In this document: one piece after another, positions 27,975 to 36,122 of the stretch
How positions within the stretch are numbered: position 1 is the first letter of the stretch
Layout: every line of letters begins with the position of its first letter
Assembly: GCA_947258565.1 (NCBI GenBank)
Contig: CAMYJB010000014.1
Span: forward strand, 1 to 64,000
Reading direction: 5' to 3'
Source: an uncultured Woeseiaceae bacterium
GTDB taxonomy: Bacteria > Pseudomonadota > Gammaproteobacteria > Steroidobacterales > Woeseiaceae
Length of the DNA stretch: 64,000 bases
Made by a program: the position numbers and the translations under genes
Notes under the pieces: generated by a model
What the model saw: only the letters and a program-made list of their open reading frames with translations
Database searches by the model: none
Told to the model about the DNA's origin: nothing

Positions 27975-28484
27975 GTGACGAACAGGATCACAACATGGCT
28001 GGTTGTAGGTGCGCTGCTGGTAATCGCCGGCGCCGTGCTGGCGCGGTTCAACGGGGGCGGGGACGACTGGCCGGCCGTGACGTTGACCGACCTCGGTGAC
28101 CCCGAGCGCCCGGTGAATTCGGCACGCTTTGCGGGCGAGCCGCGAGTCGTCAATTTCTGGGGCTCCTGGTGCGTGGCGTGCCGGGAAGAGCATCCCGTCC
28201 TGGAGCGGTTGAGCGCAGCGGGCATTGCGCTGCTCGGCGTCAACCACCTGGATGCGCGCGAGGATGCGCTGCGCTGGCTGGATTACTTCGGTGACCCTTA
28301 CGAGACCAGCCTTTACGATGCCGAAGGCCGCATCGGTGAGATGCTCGATATCGAGGCGCTGCCGGTCACGTTGGTCATCGATGCGGACGGGGCGATCCGG
28401 TATCGCCACCTCGGTGTATTGGACAACGACACGGCGGATACGGTAATAGTGCCGCTGTTGGACAATCTGCGAAAGGATCACTGA
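27975..28484 (+). CDS. membrane-anchored thioredoxin-like protein (CcmG/DsbE type)
   Basis: The 169-residue protein begins with GTG, has one N-terminal membrane anchor (residues 8-24) and a periplasmic thioredoxin fold with WCVAC and the cis-proline segment ALPVT. This fits CcmG/DsbE, which reduces apocytochrome cysteines before heme attachment. It heads an operon with a cytochrome c gene, so a maturation role for local cytochromes is likely. The ribosome binding site is weak. Confidence 0.85.
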   Translation: MTNRITTWLVVGALLVIAGAVLARFNGGGDDWPAVTLTDLGDPERPVNSARFAGEPRVVNFWGSWCVACREEHPVLERLSAAGIALLGVNHLDAREDALRWLDYFGDPYETSLYDAEGRIGEMLDIEALPVTLVIDADGAIRYRHLGVLDNDTADTVIVPLLDNLRKDH

Positions 28485-28485
28485 G

Positions 28486-29001
28486 ATGTTGAGAGTGTTG
28501 ATATCCGGTGTCGTGCTCTCCTGTTTGCTCGTTGCGGGTCCCGTGTCGGGTGACGCGGGTGCCGACGATGCGGCGGCGACGTTCGAGAAGGGCCTTGAGG
28601 CTTACAACCGCGGCGACTTGCCCGGCGCGCTGCCCCTGTTCCGGCAGGCGGCCGAAGGAGGGTCTGCAGGCGCGCAGGTGTGGCTCGGTTACATACTCGA
28701 TCTCGCCGAGGAAAACGTGGAGTCGGTGCGATGGTATCGTGCCGCTGCCGAGCAGGGCAATGCGGAAGGACTGGCCGGACTGGCGGACATGTATGCAAAA
28801 GGCGAAGGCGTGGAGAAGGACCTTGCAGAAGCGCGTTCGCTGTATGAAAAAGCCGCCGACGCGGGTCACGAACGCGCGACGCGTGTCCTGATTCATGCTT
28901 ACGAAAACGGGGGCCTGGATGTCGGGCCCGACTCTGGCCTGGCGGCCTACTGGAAGTCCAGGGAAGCCGAGCTTTCCGGCGACAACAATGGACAGGAATG
29001 A
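28486..29001 (+). CDS. periplasmic Sel1/TPR-repeat protein
   Basis: A 171-residue exported protein with a signal peptide and three or four Sel1-like repeats (for example NAEGLAGLADMYAKGEG and LAEARSLYEKAADAGHERA). Sel1 repeats form helical surfaces for protein binding. AAGGAT precedes the start. It overlaps the following cytochrome gene by four bases, so it may help assemble or dock the cytochrome or the propeller proteins of this operon. Confidence 0.8.
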   Translation: MLRVLISGVVLSCLLVAGPVSGDAGADDAAATFEKGLEAYNRGDLPGALPLFRQAAEGGSAGAQVWLGYILDLAEENVESVRWYRAAAEQGNAEGLAGLADMYAKGEGVEKDLAEARSLYEKAADAGHERATRVLIHAYENGGLDVGPDSGLAAYWKSREAELSGDNNGQE

Positions 29002-29318
29002 GTATGACGGTGAATAAAATCCGGCTGCCGCTGGCAGCCATCCTGGTCTCCTGCGTGTGCGCTCATGCGCAGGCCTCGGACATTTTCAACGGCAGGGAGG
29101 TGTACGACATGCACTGCCAGACCTGTCACGGCATGGACGGCCGGGCTATGGAACCGGGTGTGCCGGATTTCAGCCAGGGCGAATCGCTCTTTGCGCCCGA
29201 TGCCGACCTCGTGCGACTCCTGCGAGAGGGTGACAGACACCTGCCGACCTATCGTGGTTTGCTCAGCGACGACGAGCTTCGGGACGTGGTCGCCTACATC
29301 CGGACGCTGCAGCGATGA
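28998..29318 (+). CDS. small monoheme cytochrome c
   Basis: A 106-residue class I cytochrome c with a signal peptide and one CQTCH motif. The C-terminal LSDDELRDVVAYIRTLQR helix is typical of the fold. The usual distal Met is not evident in the expected place; HLPTYRG replaces the common MPxf segment, so His or another residue could be the sixth ligand. It is coupled by four-base overlaps to genes on both sides and probably passes electrons to or from partners in this operon. Confidence 0.85.
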   Translation: MSMTVNKIRLPLAAILVSCVCAHAQASDIFNGREVYDMHCQTCHGMDGRAMEPGVPDFSQGESLFAPDADLVRLLREGDRHLPTYRGLLSDDELRDVVAYIRTLQR

Positions 29319-30403
29319 GATTACCCGCGCGGCTTGTGTCGTGCTGCTTGACTGTCATTCTGCTTTCGGCGTGTAGCGGCGAGCTGGCCGACCCGGTCGC
29401 CGCCGTGCCCTACGAAATCGCCGACCGCTTCGAGGTCGGCAGCGGCATCTACGTTCGCGCGCTGGCCCTCGAACCCGACACGGATACGCTGTGGGTCGGG
29501 ACCTCGATGGGCGTTATGGAGATCGGTCTCGAGAACCAGGAGCTGCGCAATACCTTCACCCGGAGGGACGGACTGGCAAACGAGTACGTGTTCGCCATCG
29601 GCATCGACAGCCAGGGCTACAAGTGGTTCGGAACCAACGCCGGCGGTACGTCGCGGTACAGAGACGGCGAGTGGGAGGTGTATTTCCCGATGCACGGCCT
29701 CGCCGACTACTGGATCTACGCGTTCGCCGAACAGCGCGGCGGCATCTACTGGGTCGGTACCTGGGACGGCGCCAATCGAGTCGATCTCAACACGATGGAG
29801 TTCACCAAGTACAAGGAAGAGCTGATCAACGAGTGGGTGTACGGCCTCGACGTCGATTCGGCCAACCGGGTCTGGTTCGGCACCGAGGGCGGCGTCTCCA
29901 TGTACGACGGTGAGGGCTGGCACCAATGGAATCACGACGACGGCGTGGGGGCGTCGAACGAGGACGCCCGGCCGGTGAGTCCCAACACGGGCCTCGGCAC
30001 GCGCGAGCGGCACGACCTCAGCGTTCTCGTCGGGGGGCGCGAATCGTTCAACCCCAACTACGTATTCGCGACGCTGGTCGATGCGGACGACGTCGTCTGG
30101 GTCGGCACCTGGGGCGGCGGCGTGTCGCGCTACGAGAACGGCGAATGGCGCAACCTGTCGATGACGGACGGGCTTGCCGGGAATATCGTCTACAGCATTG
30201 CGCAGGACAGCACGGGCGCCATGTGGTTTGGCACCAATCGAGGCCTGAGCCGTTACGACGGCAGCACGTTCAGCAACTTCGACGTGCTGTCAGGCTTGCC
30301 GGGCAACGATGTCTACGCGATCGCCGCGACCGGCGCGGGTGAAGTCTGGGTCGGTACGCGGGACGGCGTCGCGCGCCTGGCACCGAAACAAGCGGAAGAG
30401 TAG
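29315..30403 (+). CDS. two-component-regulator-type propeller lipoprotein
   Basis: The 362-residue lipoprotein (LLSACSG lipobox) consists of repeats of the Reg_prop kind, each near 40-45 residues with signatures such as WVGTWGGGVSRY and MWFGTNRGLSRYDG. These fill a seven-bladed propeller when found in hybrid sensors; here the propeller is free and exported. A loop of about 50 residues interrupts the repeats (after HDDGVG) and a similar insert is in the next gene. It follows a cytochrome c gene by overlap. Binding of a surface ligand or protein partner is a guess. Confidence 0.75.
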   Translation: MRLPARLVSCCLTVILLSACSGELADPVAAVPYEIADRFEVGSGIYVRALALEPDTDTLWVGTSMGVMEIGLENQELRNTFTRRDGLANEYVFAIGIDSQGYKWFGTNAGGTSRYRDGEWEVYFPMHGLADYWIYAFAEQRGGIYWVGTWDGANRVDLNTMEFTKYKEELINEWVYGLDVDSANRVWFGTEGGVSMYDGEGWHQWNHDDGVGASNEDARPVSPNTGLGTRERHDLSVLVGGRESFNPNYVFATLVDADDVVWVGTWGGGVSRYENGEWRNLSMTDGLAGNIVYSIAQDSTGAMWFGTNRGLSRYDGSTFSNFDVLSGLPGNDVYAIAATGAGEVWVGTRDGVARLAPKQAEE

Positions 30404-30409
30404 ACCTGT

Positions 30410-31648
30410 ATGAGTTCGACGAACCGGAACCTCTGGATCGCATTGTCCGTCGCGCTGGCGGCTGTCGTCGCGGGCATGGTTTTCATCCGTTCGGAGGCGC
30501 CCACCGATTCGGCGGGCGAGCAGCAGTCGGCTGCGCCCGCCGCCATGCCCGCGGGGCATCCGCCGGTGTCTCAGGGCGGCCAGTCGGTCCCGCCGGCGGC
30601 GAGCGGCGCCGTCGCGCCCGTGGATCCGGACGCGCACTTCACGCATTTCCGCGTAGGTCAGCGGAACGTCAAGACCATACTCCCCGACGGCGACGTCATC
30701 TGGGTCGGAACGTCTGCAGGCGTCATCCGCTATGACACGCGTAACGATGATTACCGCCTGCTCGACACGCGCACCGGGCTGCTCGCAAACGGCGTCTTCC
30801 ATCTCGGCAAGATGAATGGACGCCTCGTCGTAGGTACCTACGGGGGTGGCCTGTCGATCCTCAACGAGTCCGAGGATGGCTGGAAGACCTACAATATCCC
30901 GGACGGGCTCGGCGACGGATTCATTTACGACGCGCTGCAACTCGAGAACGGCGACGTCTGGATTGCCACCTGGTCCGGCGCCAATCGCGTGCGCGGCGGC
31001 GATCTGGACGAGCGCGACAGCTGGGACCTGTACACGGTCGCCAATACCGGCGGCGCGCTGCCAAACGACTGGGTGTACGCGCTGCATGCGGGCAACAACG
31101 GCGAGGTGTGGTTCGCGACCGAGGGCGGCCTCGCACGGTTCAAGGACGGGGCTTGGCAAAACTGGACGCATGAAGATGGCCTCGGCGCGGATTACGAGAC
31201 GGTGCGGGAGCAGATCGAGTTCGACATGGATCCTGGCGAATACTCGAAGCACCACGCGCGGCAGAAAGTCGAAATGGGTCTCGAGGCGATTGACGTCGCT
31301 TACAACCCGAATTACATCGTGGCGCTGGAAGTGGACCACGACGGTGACGTCTGGTGCGGTACCTGGGGTGGCGGACTGTCGCGCTTCGACGGCGAGTCGT
31401 GGAAGACCTACACCGTGGCCGACGGATTGCCGGGGAACCACGTGTTCATGCTGCACGTCGACCCCGACGGCAGGCTCTGGGTAGGCACGAGCAACGGCCT
31501 GGCCCGCTTCGACGATGACACTTTCACGCGCTATACGACCGAGCACGGCCTGTTCTCCAACCAGATATTCTCGATGGCGACCGCCGCCGACAGCAGCAAG
31601 TGGGTGGGTGGTTTCGGCGGGGTGGCGCGCATTGCGCGCCTCGATTGA
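30410..31648 (+). CDS. membrane-anchored propeller protein, paralogue of the preceding gene
   Basis: A 412-residue protein with an N-terminal membrane anchor (about residues 9-26), a Pro/Ala-rich linker, and the same Reg_prop repeats as its neighbour (WVGTSAGVIRYD, WCGTWGGGLSRFDG). Both proteins carry a long insert before a NPNY segment followed by a WxGTWGGG blade, so they arose by duplication. One is lipid-anchored and this one apparently helix-anchored, which could place them in different membranes. Function is not known. Confidence 0.75.
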   Translation: MSSTNRNLWIALSVALAAVVAGMVFIRSEAPTDSAGEQQSAAPAAMPAGHPPVSQGGQSVPPAASGAVAPVDPDAHFTHFRVGQRNVKTILPDGDVIWVGTSAGVIRYDTRNDDYRLLDTRTGLLANGVFHLGKMNGRLVVGTYGGGLSILNESEDGWKTYNIPDGLGDGFIYDALQLENGDVWIATWSGANRVRGGDLDERDSWDLYTVANTGGALPNDWVYALHAGNNGEVWFATEGGLARFKDGAWQNWTHEDGLGADYETVREQIEFDMDPGEYSKHHARQKVEMGLEAIDVAYNPNYIVALEVDHDGDVWCGTWGGGLSRFDGESWKTYTVADGLPGNHVFMLHVDPDGRLWVGTSNGLARFDDDTFTRYTTEHGLFSNQIFSMATAADSSKWVGGFGGVARIARLD

Positions 31649-31653
31649 GCGGC

Positions 31654-32394
31654 CTAGTTCTCGCCGCCGGTATCGATGAACTGCCGGTAGACGTATTCCG
31701 TCAGGTCGGTGATCTGGGCGTCCGACAGCACCTTGCCCCACGCCGGCATCTCCTTGCCCACGACACCATGCTTGATGCCGTTGTAGAGATTGCGGCGGGT
31801 CAGGTATTGCCGCGTCGCCGGGTCGTTGAAGTTGCGCGGTTTCGGGAAGATGAAATACGCGCGCGGCCCGTCGCCCCCTCCGTTCGCGCCGTGGCAGTCG
31901 ACGCAGTTCCGGGCATACAGCAGTGCGCCCTGCGCGGCGTCTCCCTCGTAGTCAGCCGGCGCTGCATCGCGCGGCATATCGCCGCGGCCGATGGGCCCGT
32001 ATTCCGTGTTGCCGGGCAGTCGCGTCGGATGGCCACTCCCGGCGCCCGCCGGTGCCATGAATTCGCTGCGAACATAGTCGACAACCGCCATGATCTGCTC
32101 GATGCTGAGCTGGGTGCCGAAACCGGGCATCGGCGTCCCCGGCCGGCCGGCCGTTACAGATGCGATCATCCGCTCGCGTGTCAGTTCGCGGCGCGACTCC
32201 GCGGTGCGGAAGTTCCGGGGAGGGGTTGCCAGCGAAGCCTGCCCCCAGACGGCGCCGCGGCCATCGTCGCCGTGGCAGACGGAGCAGCTCTCCGCGTAAA
32301 TCGTGGCCGCATCGATCGTTTCGTCTCCAGCGGCCGCGCCGGCGGCGGCGAAACACCCCAGTAAAATGCAAAAATTGCGCGTTATCGAGTTCAT
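31654..32394 (-). CDS. diheme cytochrome c
   Basis: A 246-residue exported protein with two class I cytochrome c domains: CSVCH near residue 37 and CVDCH near residue 163. Met ligands are likely in GTPMPGF and KEMPAWGK. The family resembles cytochromes that serve as soluble or peripheral electron carriers. It converges on the propeller operon and is divergent from the NHL gene at 32579, with a 184-base AT-rich gap between. Confidence 0.88.
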   Translation of the reverse strand: MNSITRNFCILLGCFAAAGAAAGDETIDAATIYAESCSVCHGDDGRGAVWGQASLATPPRNFRTAESRRELTRERMIASVTAGRPGTPMPGFGTQLSIEQIMAVVDYVRSEFMAPAGAGSGHPTRLPGNTEYGPIGRGDMPRDAAPADYEGDAAQGALLYARNCVDCHGANGGGDGPRAYFIFPKPRNFNDPATRQYLTRRNLYNGIKHGVVGKEMPAWGKVLSDAQITDLTEYVYRQFIDTGGEN

Positions 32395-32578
32395 ATGGCC
32401 AGCTTTTACTGCAATAGATTATCATTCGCAACTACGTATTTACCGGTAGTCTGATTTACAGGTGAACTCAATATACTCGCGCGGGGGATTTCCGACAGTT
32501 TGAACTGGCCGATACTGAACGAGTGGTCAGGTTGCACAGGAAACCCGGGGGATAACATAATCGAGTCAGAGTATAACT
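32395..32578. promoter_or_regulatory. divergent promoter region between a diheme cytochrome and the NHL lipoprotein
   Basis: The gap is clearly AT-richer than its surroundings and lies between divergent starts, so it should hold promoters for both. I could not identify convincing -10/-35 pairs or an FNR-type TTGAT-N4-ATCAA site. Confidence 0.35.
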
Positions 32579-33715
32579 ATGCTTCCAATATTGACCAGAG
32601 ACCTTGCCGACCGGACGGGACGTGCCGGCTGCTGCTTAATCATTGCCTTCTGCGCGGCGACCCTTGCTTCCTGCGCCGCCCCGGGACCGGCTGATTCGCA
32701 GTCTGCCGAAGAGCAGGCGGAGCTGGTTTTCCCGCCACCGCCGGAGATGCCGCGCTTCGTGTTTGAAAGGACGATCTTCGGCAGCGCCGATATCACGGTC
32801 GAGGACAGCGAGAGCAAATGGCGCAGGGTCCTTACCGGCGAGGTCGATAAATCGACCGGCTTCTCGAAACCGTTCGACGTCGAAGCGTGCCAGGGGAGGT
32901 TGTACGTCAGCGATACGGTGCGCCGTTCGGTGCATCTGTTCAACGTGCCGTCCGGAGAATTCAAGGAGATCGGTCTGGAAGAGCCGGGGGCACTGCGAAA
33001 GCCTCTCGGCATGGCCGTGGACAACGACTGCAATCTGTATGTCGTGGACGGCACGCTCAAACGGGTCGTCGTGTACGACCAGGATGGTGATTTTCTGAGC
33101 GCTTTCGGCGGTAGCGACAAGTTCCATCGGCCCACCCATGTCGACGTCGATGCGGACGCCCGTTACGCCTACGTGGTGGACACGGGCGGCGTCAGCACCG
33201 ACCAACACCGGATCCGGGTCTTCGATATAGCCACTGGCCAGCACTCGTTTGATATCGGCCGGCGCGGCACCGGCGAGGGCGAGTTCAATCTCCCGAAGGA
33301 CGTTGCTATCGGTCCCGACGGCCGAATCTATGTGGTCGACAGTTCCAATTTCCGTGTACAGGTATTTGAATCGGACGGCACCTATGTCGCTACATTCGGA
33401 TCGATCGGCGTGCAGCCGGGCCAGTTCTCGCGGCCGAAGGGCGTGGCGACCGACCCGGACGGCAATATCTACGTGACGGATGCCGCGTTCGGCAATTTCC
33501 AGATATTCAACCCGGCCGGCCAGCTGTTGCTGTTCATTGGCTCGAGATCGACCACTGCGGGCGCAGCAAAGTACATGTTGCCGGCGGGGATTGCCGTGGA
33601 CGAGGACGGGCGGGTGTACATGGTGGACCAGTTCTTCCGCAAGGTGGACGTCTACCGCCCGGCCGCCATAGGGCCGCGGGACGGTTTCATGGGGGCACGA
33701 GCGGCCAGCTACTGA
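32579..33715 (+). CDS. NHL-repeat (six-bladed propeller) lipoprotein
   Basis: A 378-residue protein with an ATLASC lipobox near residue 31, a PPPPEMPRF linker and six NHL repeats (for example LPKDVAIGPDGRIYVVDSSN and RPKGVATDPDGNIYVTDA). NHL lipoproteins recur beside multiheme cytochromes in metal-reducing bacteria. Its closest relative here is the lipoprotein at 41851-42912, with the same P-rich linker and blade pattern. It opens the large electron-transfer locus. Role in docking cytochromes is inferred. Confidence 0.8.
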   Translation: MLPILTRDLADRTGRAGCCLIIAFCAATLASCAAPGPADSQSAEEQAELVFPPPPEMPRFVFERTIFGSADITVEDSESKWRRVLTGEVDKSTGFSKPFDVEACQGRLYVSDTVRRSVHLFNVPSGEFKEIGLEEPGALRKPLGMAVDNDCNLYVVDGTLKRVVVYDQDGDFLSAFGGSDKFHRPTHVDVDADARYAYVVDTGGVSTDQHRIRVFDIATGQHSFDIGRRGTGEGEFNLPKDVAIGPDGRIYVVDSSNFRVQVFESDGTYVATFGSIGVQPGQFSRPKGVATDPDGNIYVTDAAFGNFQIFNPAGQLLLFIGSRSTTAGAAKYMLPAGIAVDEDGRVYMVDQFFRKVDVYRPAAIGPRDGFMGARAASY

Positions 33716-33791
33716 GAAAAAGGGATTTCCTGGAAAAATACGATGGACACGGTGGTTCGGCGCTTTCGCCAACGCTTCGGCCTGCGGCGCC

Positions 33792-34037
33792 ATGAGCGGA
33801 GTGGCGATCGCGGCGGATAGGTTCCGGCAGATTGCAGAGGCGAATCCCGATCTCCGCGAATACGTCTTTTCGGCGACGGTATTGCGTCTCGGTGAGATTA
33901 TCGCGCTGATCCGCGAAATCACGACCCGGCGGCTGCAGGAACTCGACAGTATCGGCGCCGTCGAATTGCACAGGGGCCGGATAATCCTGAAGAACCGGCG
34001 GGCGCTGCACCGCATCATCGGCGGATTAGGGTTTTGA
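33792..34037 (+). pseudogene. fragment resembling the C-terminal end of a Crp/Fnr regulator
   Basis: The 81-residue frame looks like the end of a Crp/Fnr protein: FRQIAEANPDL fits the region after the cNMP-binding fold, ITTRRLQELDSIG fits the recognition helix, and VELHRGRIILKNRRAL fits the beta-wing and tail. Upstream, the same frame encodes nothing Crp-like and about 30 residues of the helix-turn-helix seem missing. It is most simply a decayed regulator. A small independent DNA-binding protein is possible. Its place just before the tetraheme cytochrome suggests that a lost regulator once served this locus. Confidence 0.4.
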
Positions 34038-34186
34038 GCAGCCGTAAGTACGGCAAAAACCCTAGACTAAAGATCTGAATATAGGTACTTTCCACTAAAC
34101 GTGACTATGTCACTGGCCCCATCTAGTTGGGTTCACTAGGATGTGCGTACGGAGTTTTTCCAGGTCTTCGGGGAAGGTATATAAAA
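34038..34186 (+). promoter_or_regulatory. leader region of the tetraheme cytochrome gene
   Basis: AT-rich sequence with TATA-like stretches near 34079-34085 and 34178-34185, followed by GGGGAAGG about nine bases before the ATG at 34187. A CGTA-AGTA-CGG hairpin-like element is near 34045. The strong terminator after the cytochrome gene suggests that this region drives a single-gene transcript. Confidence 0.35.
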
Positions 34187-35017
34187 ATGTGTAACAAACT
34201 CAGGTATTTCGCACAATTCGCTTTGCTCGGCTTGCTTTTCTCGGGCTCGTCCGCTTTCGCGCAGGGGTCGGTAGTAGCCAGCAAGCACGATTTCACAGTC
34301 GGTGGCAGCGCCCAAGAAACGACTTCGGAGACGGACCAGGTGTGCGTGTTCTGTCACACGCCGCATGGTGCCGATATCACCGCGCCGGTACCGCTGTGGA
34401 ACAAGGTCCTGAACTCGGCTCAGGGCCGGTTCACGCGCTACTCGACGCTTGCCACGCCGACTTTCGATTCGCTCGAGGCGCCGGTAGGATCGGTATCTCT
34501 GGCTTGCCTGAGCTGCCACGATGGCACGCAGGCGATGGACGTCGTGCTGAACAGTCCGGGCTCCGGTGGTTACAATGCCGCGGGCGACGAGATCGACACT
34601 CTTAACGTCGGTCAGATGTCGGGCACGCCTGTGCCGAACCTCGGTGAGGACCTCAGTAACGATCACCCGGTCAGCATGCAGTACGCCGGCGGCGGGCCGC
34701 TGGCGAGCGATGCTATTGGCGTGTTCGGCGGCACACTGGGCGATGACGATTTCAATCCCCCGTTCAAGGACGAGATCAACGGCCAGTCGATCTGGTGGGT
34801 CGACAGCAATGTCGGCACTGCAGGCACGCGCGAGAAGACCGACATGCTGCTTTACACCCGGGACGAGACGTCAGTCGCCGGCGGCGCGCAGCCGTTCGTC
34901 GAGTGCGGCAGTTGCCACGATCCGCACAACTCGGACAACGCTGGCGGATTACAGGTCTCCTTCCTGCGTACGACGAACGCTGCGAGTGCAGTCTGCACGG
35001 CATGCCACACGAAGTAA
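34187..35017 (+). CDS. exported tetraheme cytochrome c, OmcE-like
   Basis: The start is set at the ATG at 34187, with GGGGAAGG upstream. The 276-residue product has a signal peptide ending near residue 26 and four CxxCH motifs: CVFCHTPH (53-60), CLSCH (107-111), CGSCHDPH (240-247) and CTACH at the very C-terminus (270-274). HTPH and HDPH supply extra His for bis-His ligation. The size, the CVFCHTPH start and the heme pattern recall OmcE, which polymerises into extracellular heme filaments in Geobacter; I judge this from memory of the family. A terminator directly after makes it separately expressed, as fits an abundant filament subunit. Confidence 0.75.
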   Translation: MCNKLRYFAQFALLGLLFSGSSAFAQGSVVASKHDFTVGGSAQETTSETDQVCVFCHTPHGADITAPVPLWNKVLNSAQGRFTRYSTLATPTFDSLEAPVGSVSLACLSCHDGTQAMDVVLNSPGSGGYNAAGDEIDTLNVGQMSGTPVPNLGEDLSNDHPVSMQYAGGGPLASDAIGVFGGTLGDDDFNPPFKDEINGQSIWWVDSNVGTAGTREKTDMLLYTRDETSVAGGAQPFVECGSCHDPHNSDNAGGLQVSFLRTTNAASAVCTACHTK

Positions 35018-35066
35018 GTCGCGCATCGAGCAGACTTTTCGCCGTACACATTTCGGACTGAAGGAT

Positions 35067-35101
35067 CGGCCCGGGCAACTGCTGTTTGCCCGGGCCGTTT
35101 T
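35067..35101 (+). terminator. strong rho-independent terminator
   Basis: A perfect 12-bp stem (35067-35078 with 35086-35097) and seven-base loop are followed by TTTT. It lies 49 bases after the tetraheme cytochrome stop and 17 bases before the isomerase gene, so full read-through of the cytochrome message into the following genes would be limited. Confidence 0.85.
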
Positions 35102-35117
35102 GCGTAACGGACAAGAC

Positions 35118-36116
35118 ATGAAAAGAGAATCATTCGCGTTCGCGACCCTTTTTGCCTCGTGCTGGGCGCTGCTTGCCTGTCCGCTGCAGTCGGCGTACTC
35201 GGCCGATAGCGCGGACGTCTTTGCGACCGTCGATGGCGTCAGCATCACGAAGGAGGCCTTCGAGCGCGAGGTCTATAACGCAGCGAGGCAGACCTACTAC
35301 CACGGCCGTCCGCCCGGTGCCGAGGAATACATCGAATTTCGCAAGGATGTCGCCGACCGGATGATCGAGCGGCGCCTGTTGCTGGAGGAGGCACAACGAC
35401 GCAAATTACGCCCCGACGAAACCGCTATCGATGCGCAGATCGCGCAATACGAGGCGCGTTACGGCGACACCGAGCGGTGGCAGTCGGAGGGTCCCGCAAT
35501 GGTCGCCGCACTTAGGCAGCGCTTCGAGGAGGATAGCGTTCTCGAGGCGCTGGAATCCGACACGCGCAGCGTGGCGGCGCCGGACGAAGACGAGCTGACA
35601 GCGTTCTATCGCGACAACCCCGATCTGTTCACCGAGCCCGCGCGCAAGCGCGTCGCGATCATCCTGATTGCCGTTGCACCGTCAGCAGGCGCGGCCGCTT
35701 TGGCGGCGGGGCGCGAGGAAGCTGCCGGCATCCTCGAACAGCTGTCCGCAGGCGCCGATTTCGCGGAGCTGGCTGGCCAGTATTCCTCGGATGCCTCGGC
35801 CGCGAACGGCGGTGACATGGGTTACATGCACGAGGGCACGCTGAGCCCCGATGCCGAAGCCGCGATTGCGCAGCTCGATATCGGCGGCGTCTCCGAGCCC
35901 GTACGCGTCCTCGAGGGAATCGCGGTCTTCAAGCTCCTGGAAACCCGGGCGGCAGAGTTGCAAAGTTTCGCCGACGTCAGGGATCGCGCCGAGAATCTGT
36001 GGATCCGGCAGGCCGGCGAGCAACAATGGCAGAAGCTGGTGGCCGAGCTGCGGGCCGGCAGCGAGATTGATATCGATACGGACTACCTGGTAAACGTGCC
36101 GGATTACAACGACTGA
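35118..36116 (+). CDS. periplasmic parvulin-type prolyl isomerase (PpiC/SurA family)
   Basis: I start at the ATG at 35118; the longer frame runs out of phase through the cytochrome gene. The 332-residue protein has a signal peptide or lipobox-like LLACP segment, a SurA_N-like helical region (residues 30-155) and a parvulin domain from about 172 to 272 (GADFAELAGQYSSDASAANGGDMGYM). It is six bases from the beta-barrel gene. Foldases of this type assist outer-membrane barrels and exported cytochromes, which fits its position between one of each. Confidence 0.82.
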   Translation: MKRESFAFATLFASCWALLACPLQSAYSADSADVFATVDGVSITKEAFEREVYNAARQTYYHGRPPGAEEYIEFRKDVADRMIERRLLLEEAQRRKLRPDETAIDAQIAQYEARYGDTERWQSEGPAMVAALRQRFEEDSVLEALESDTRSVAAPDEDELTAFYRDNPDLFTEPARKRVAIILIAVAPSAGAAALAAGREEAAGILEQLSAGADFAELAGQYSSDASAANGGDMGYMHEGTLSPDAEAAIAQLDIGGVSEPVRVLEGIAVFKLLETRAAELQSFADVRDRAENLWIRQAGEQQWQKLVAELRAGSEIDIDTDYLVNVPDYND

Positions 36117-36122
36117 TACTCG

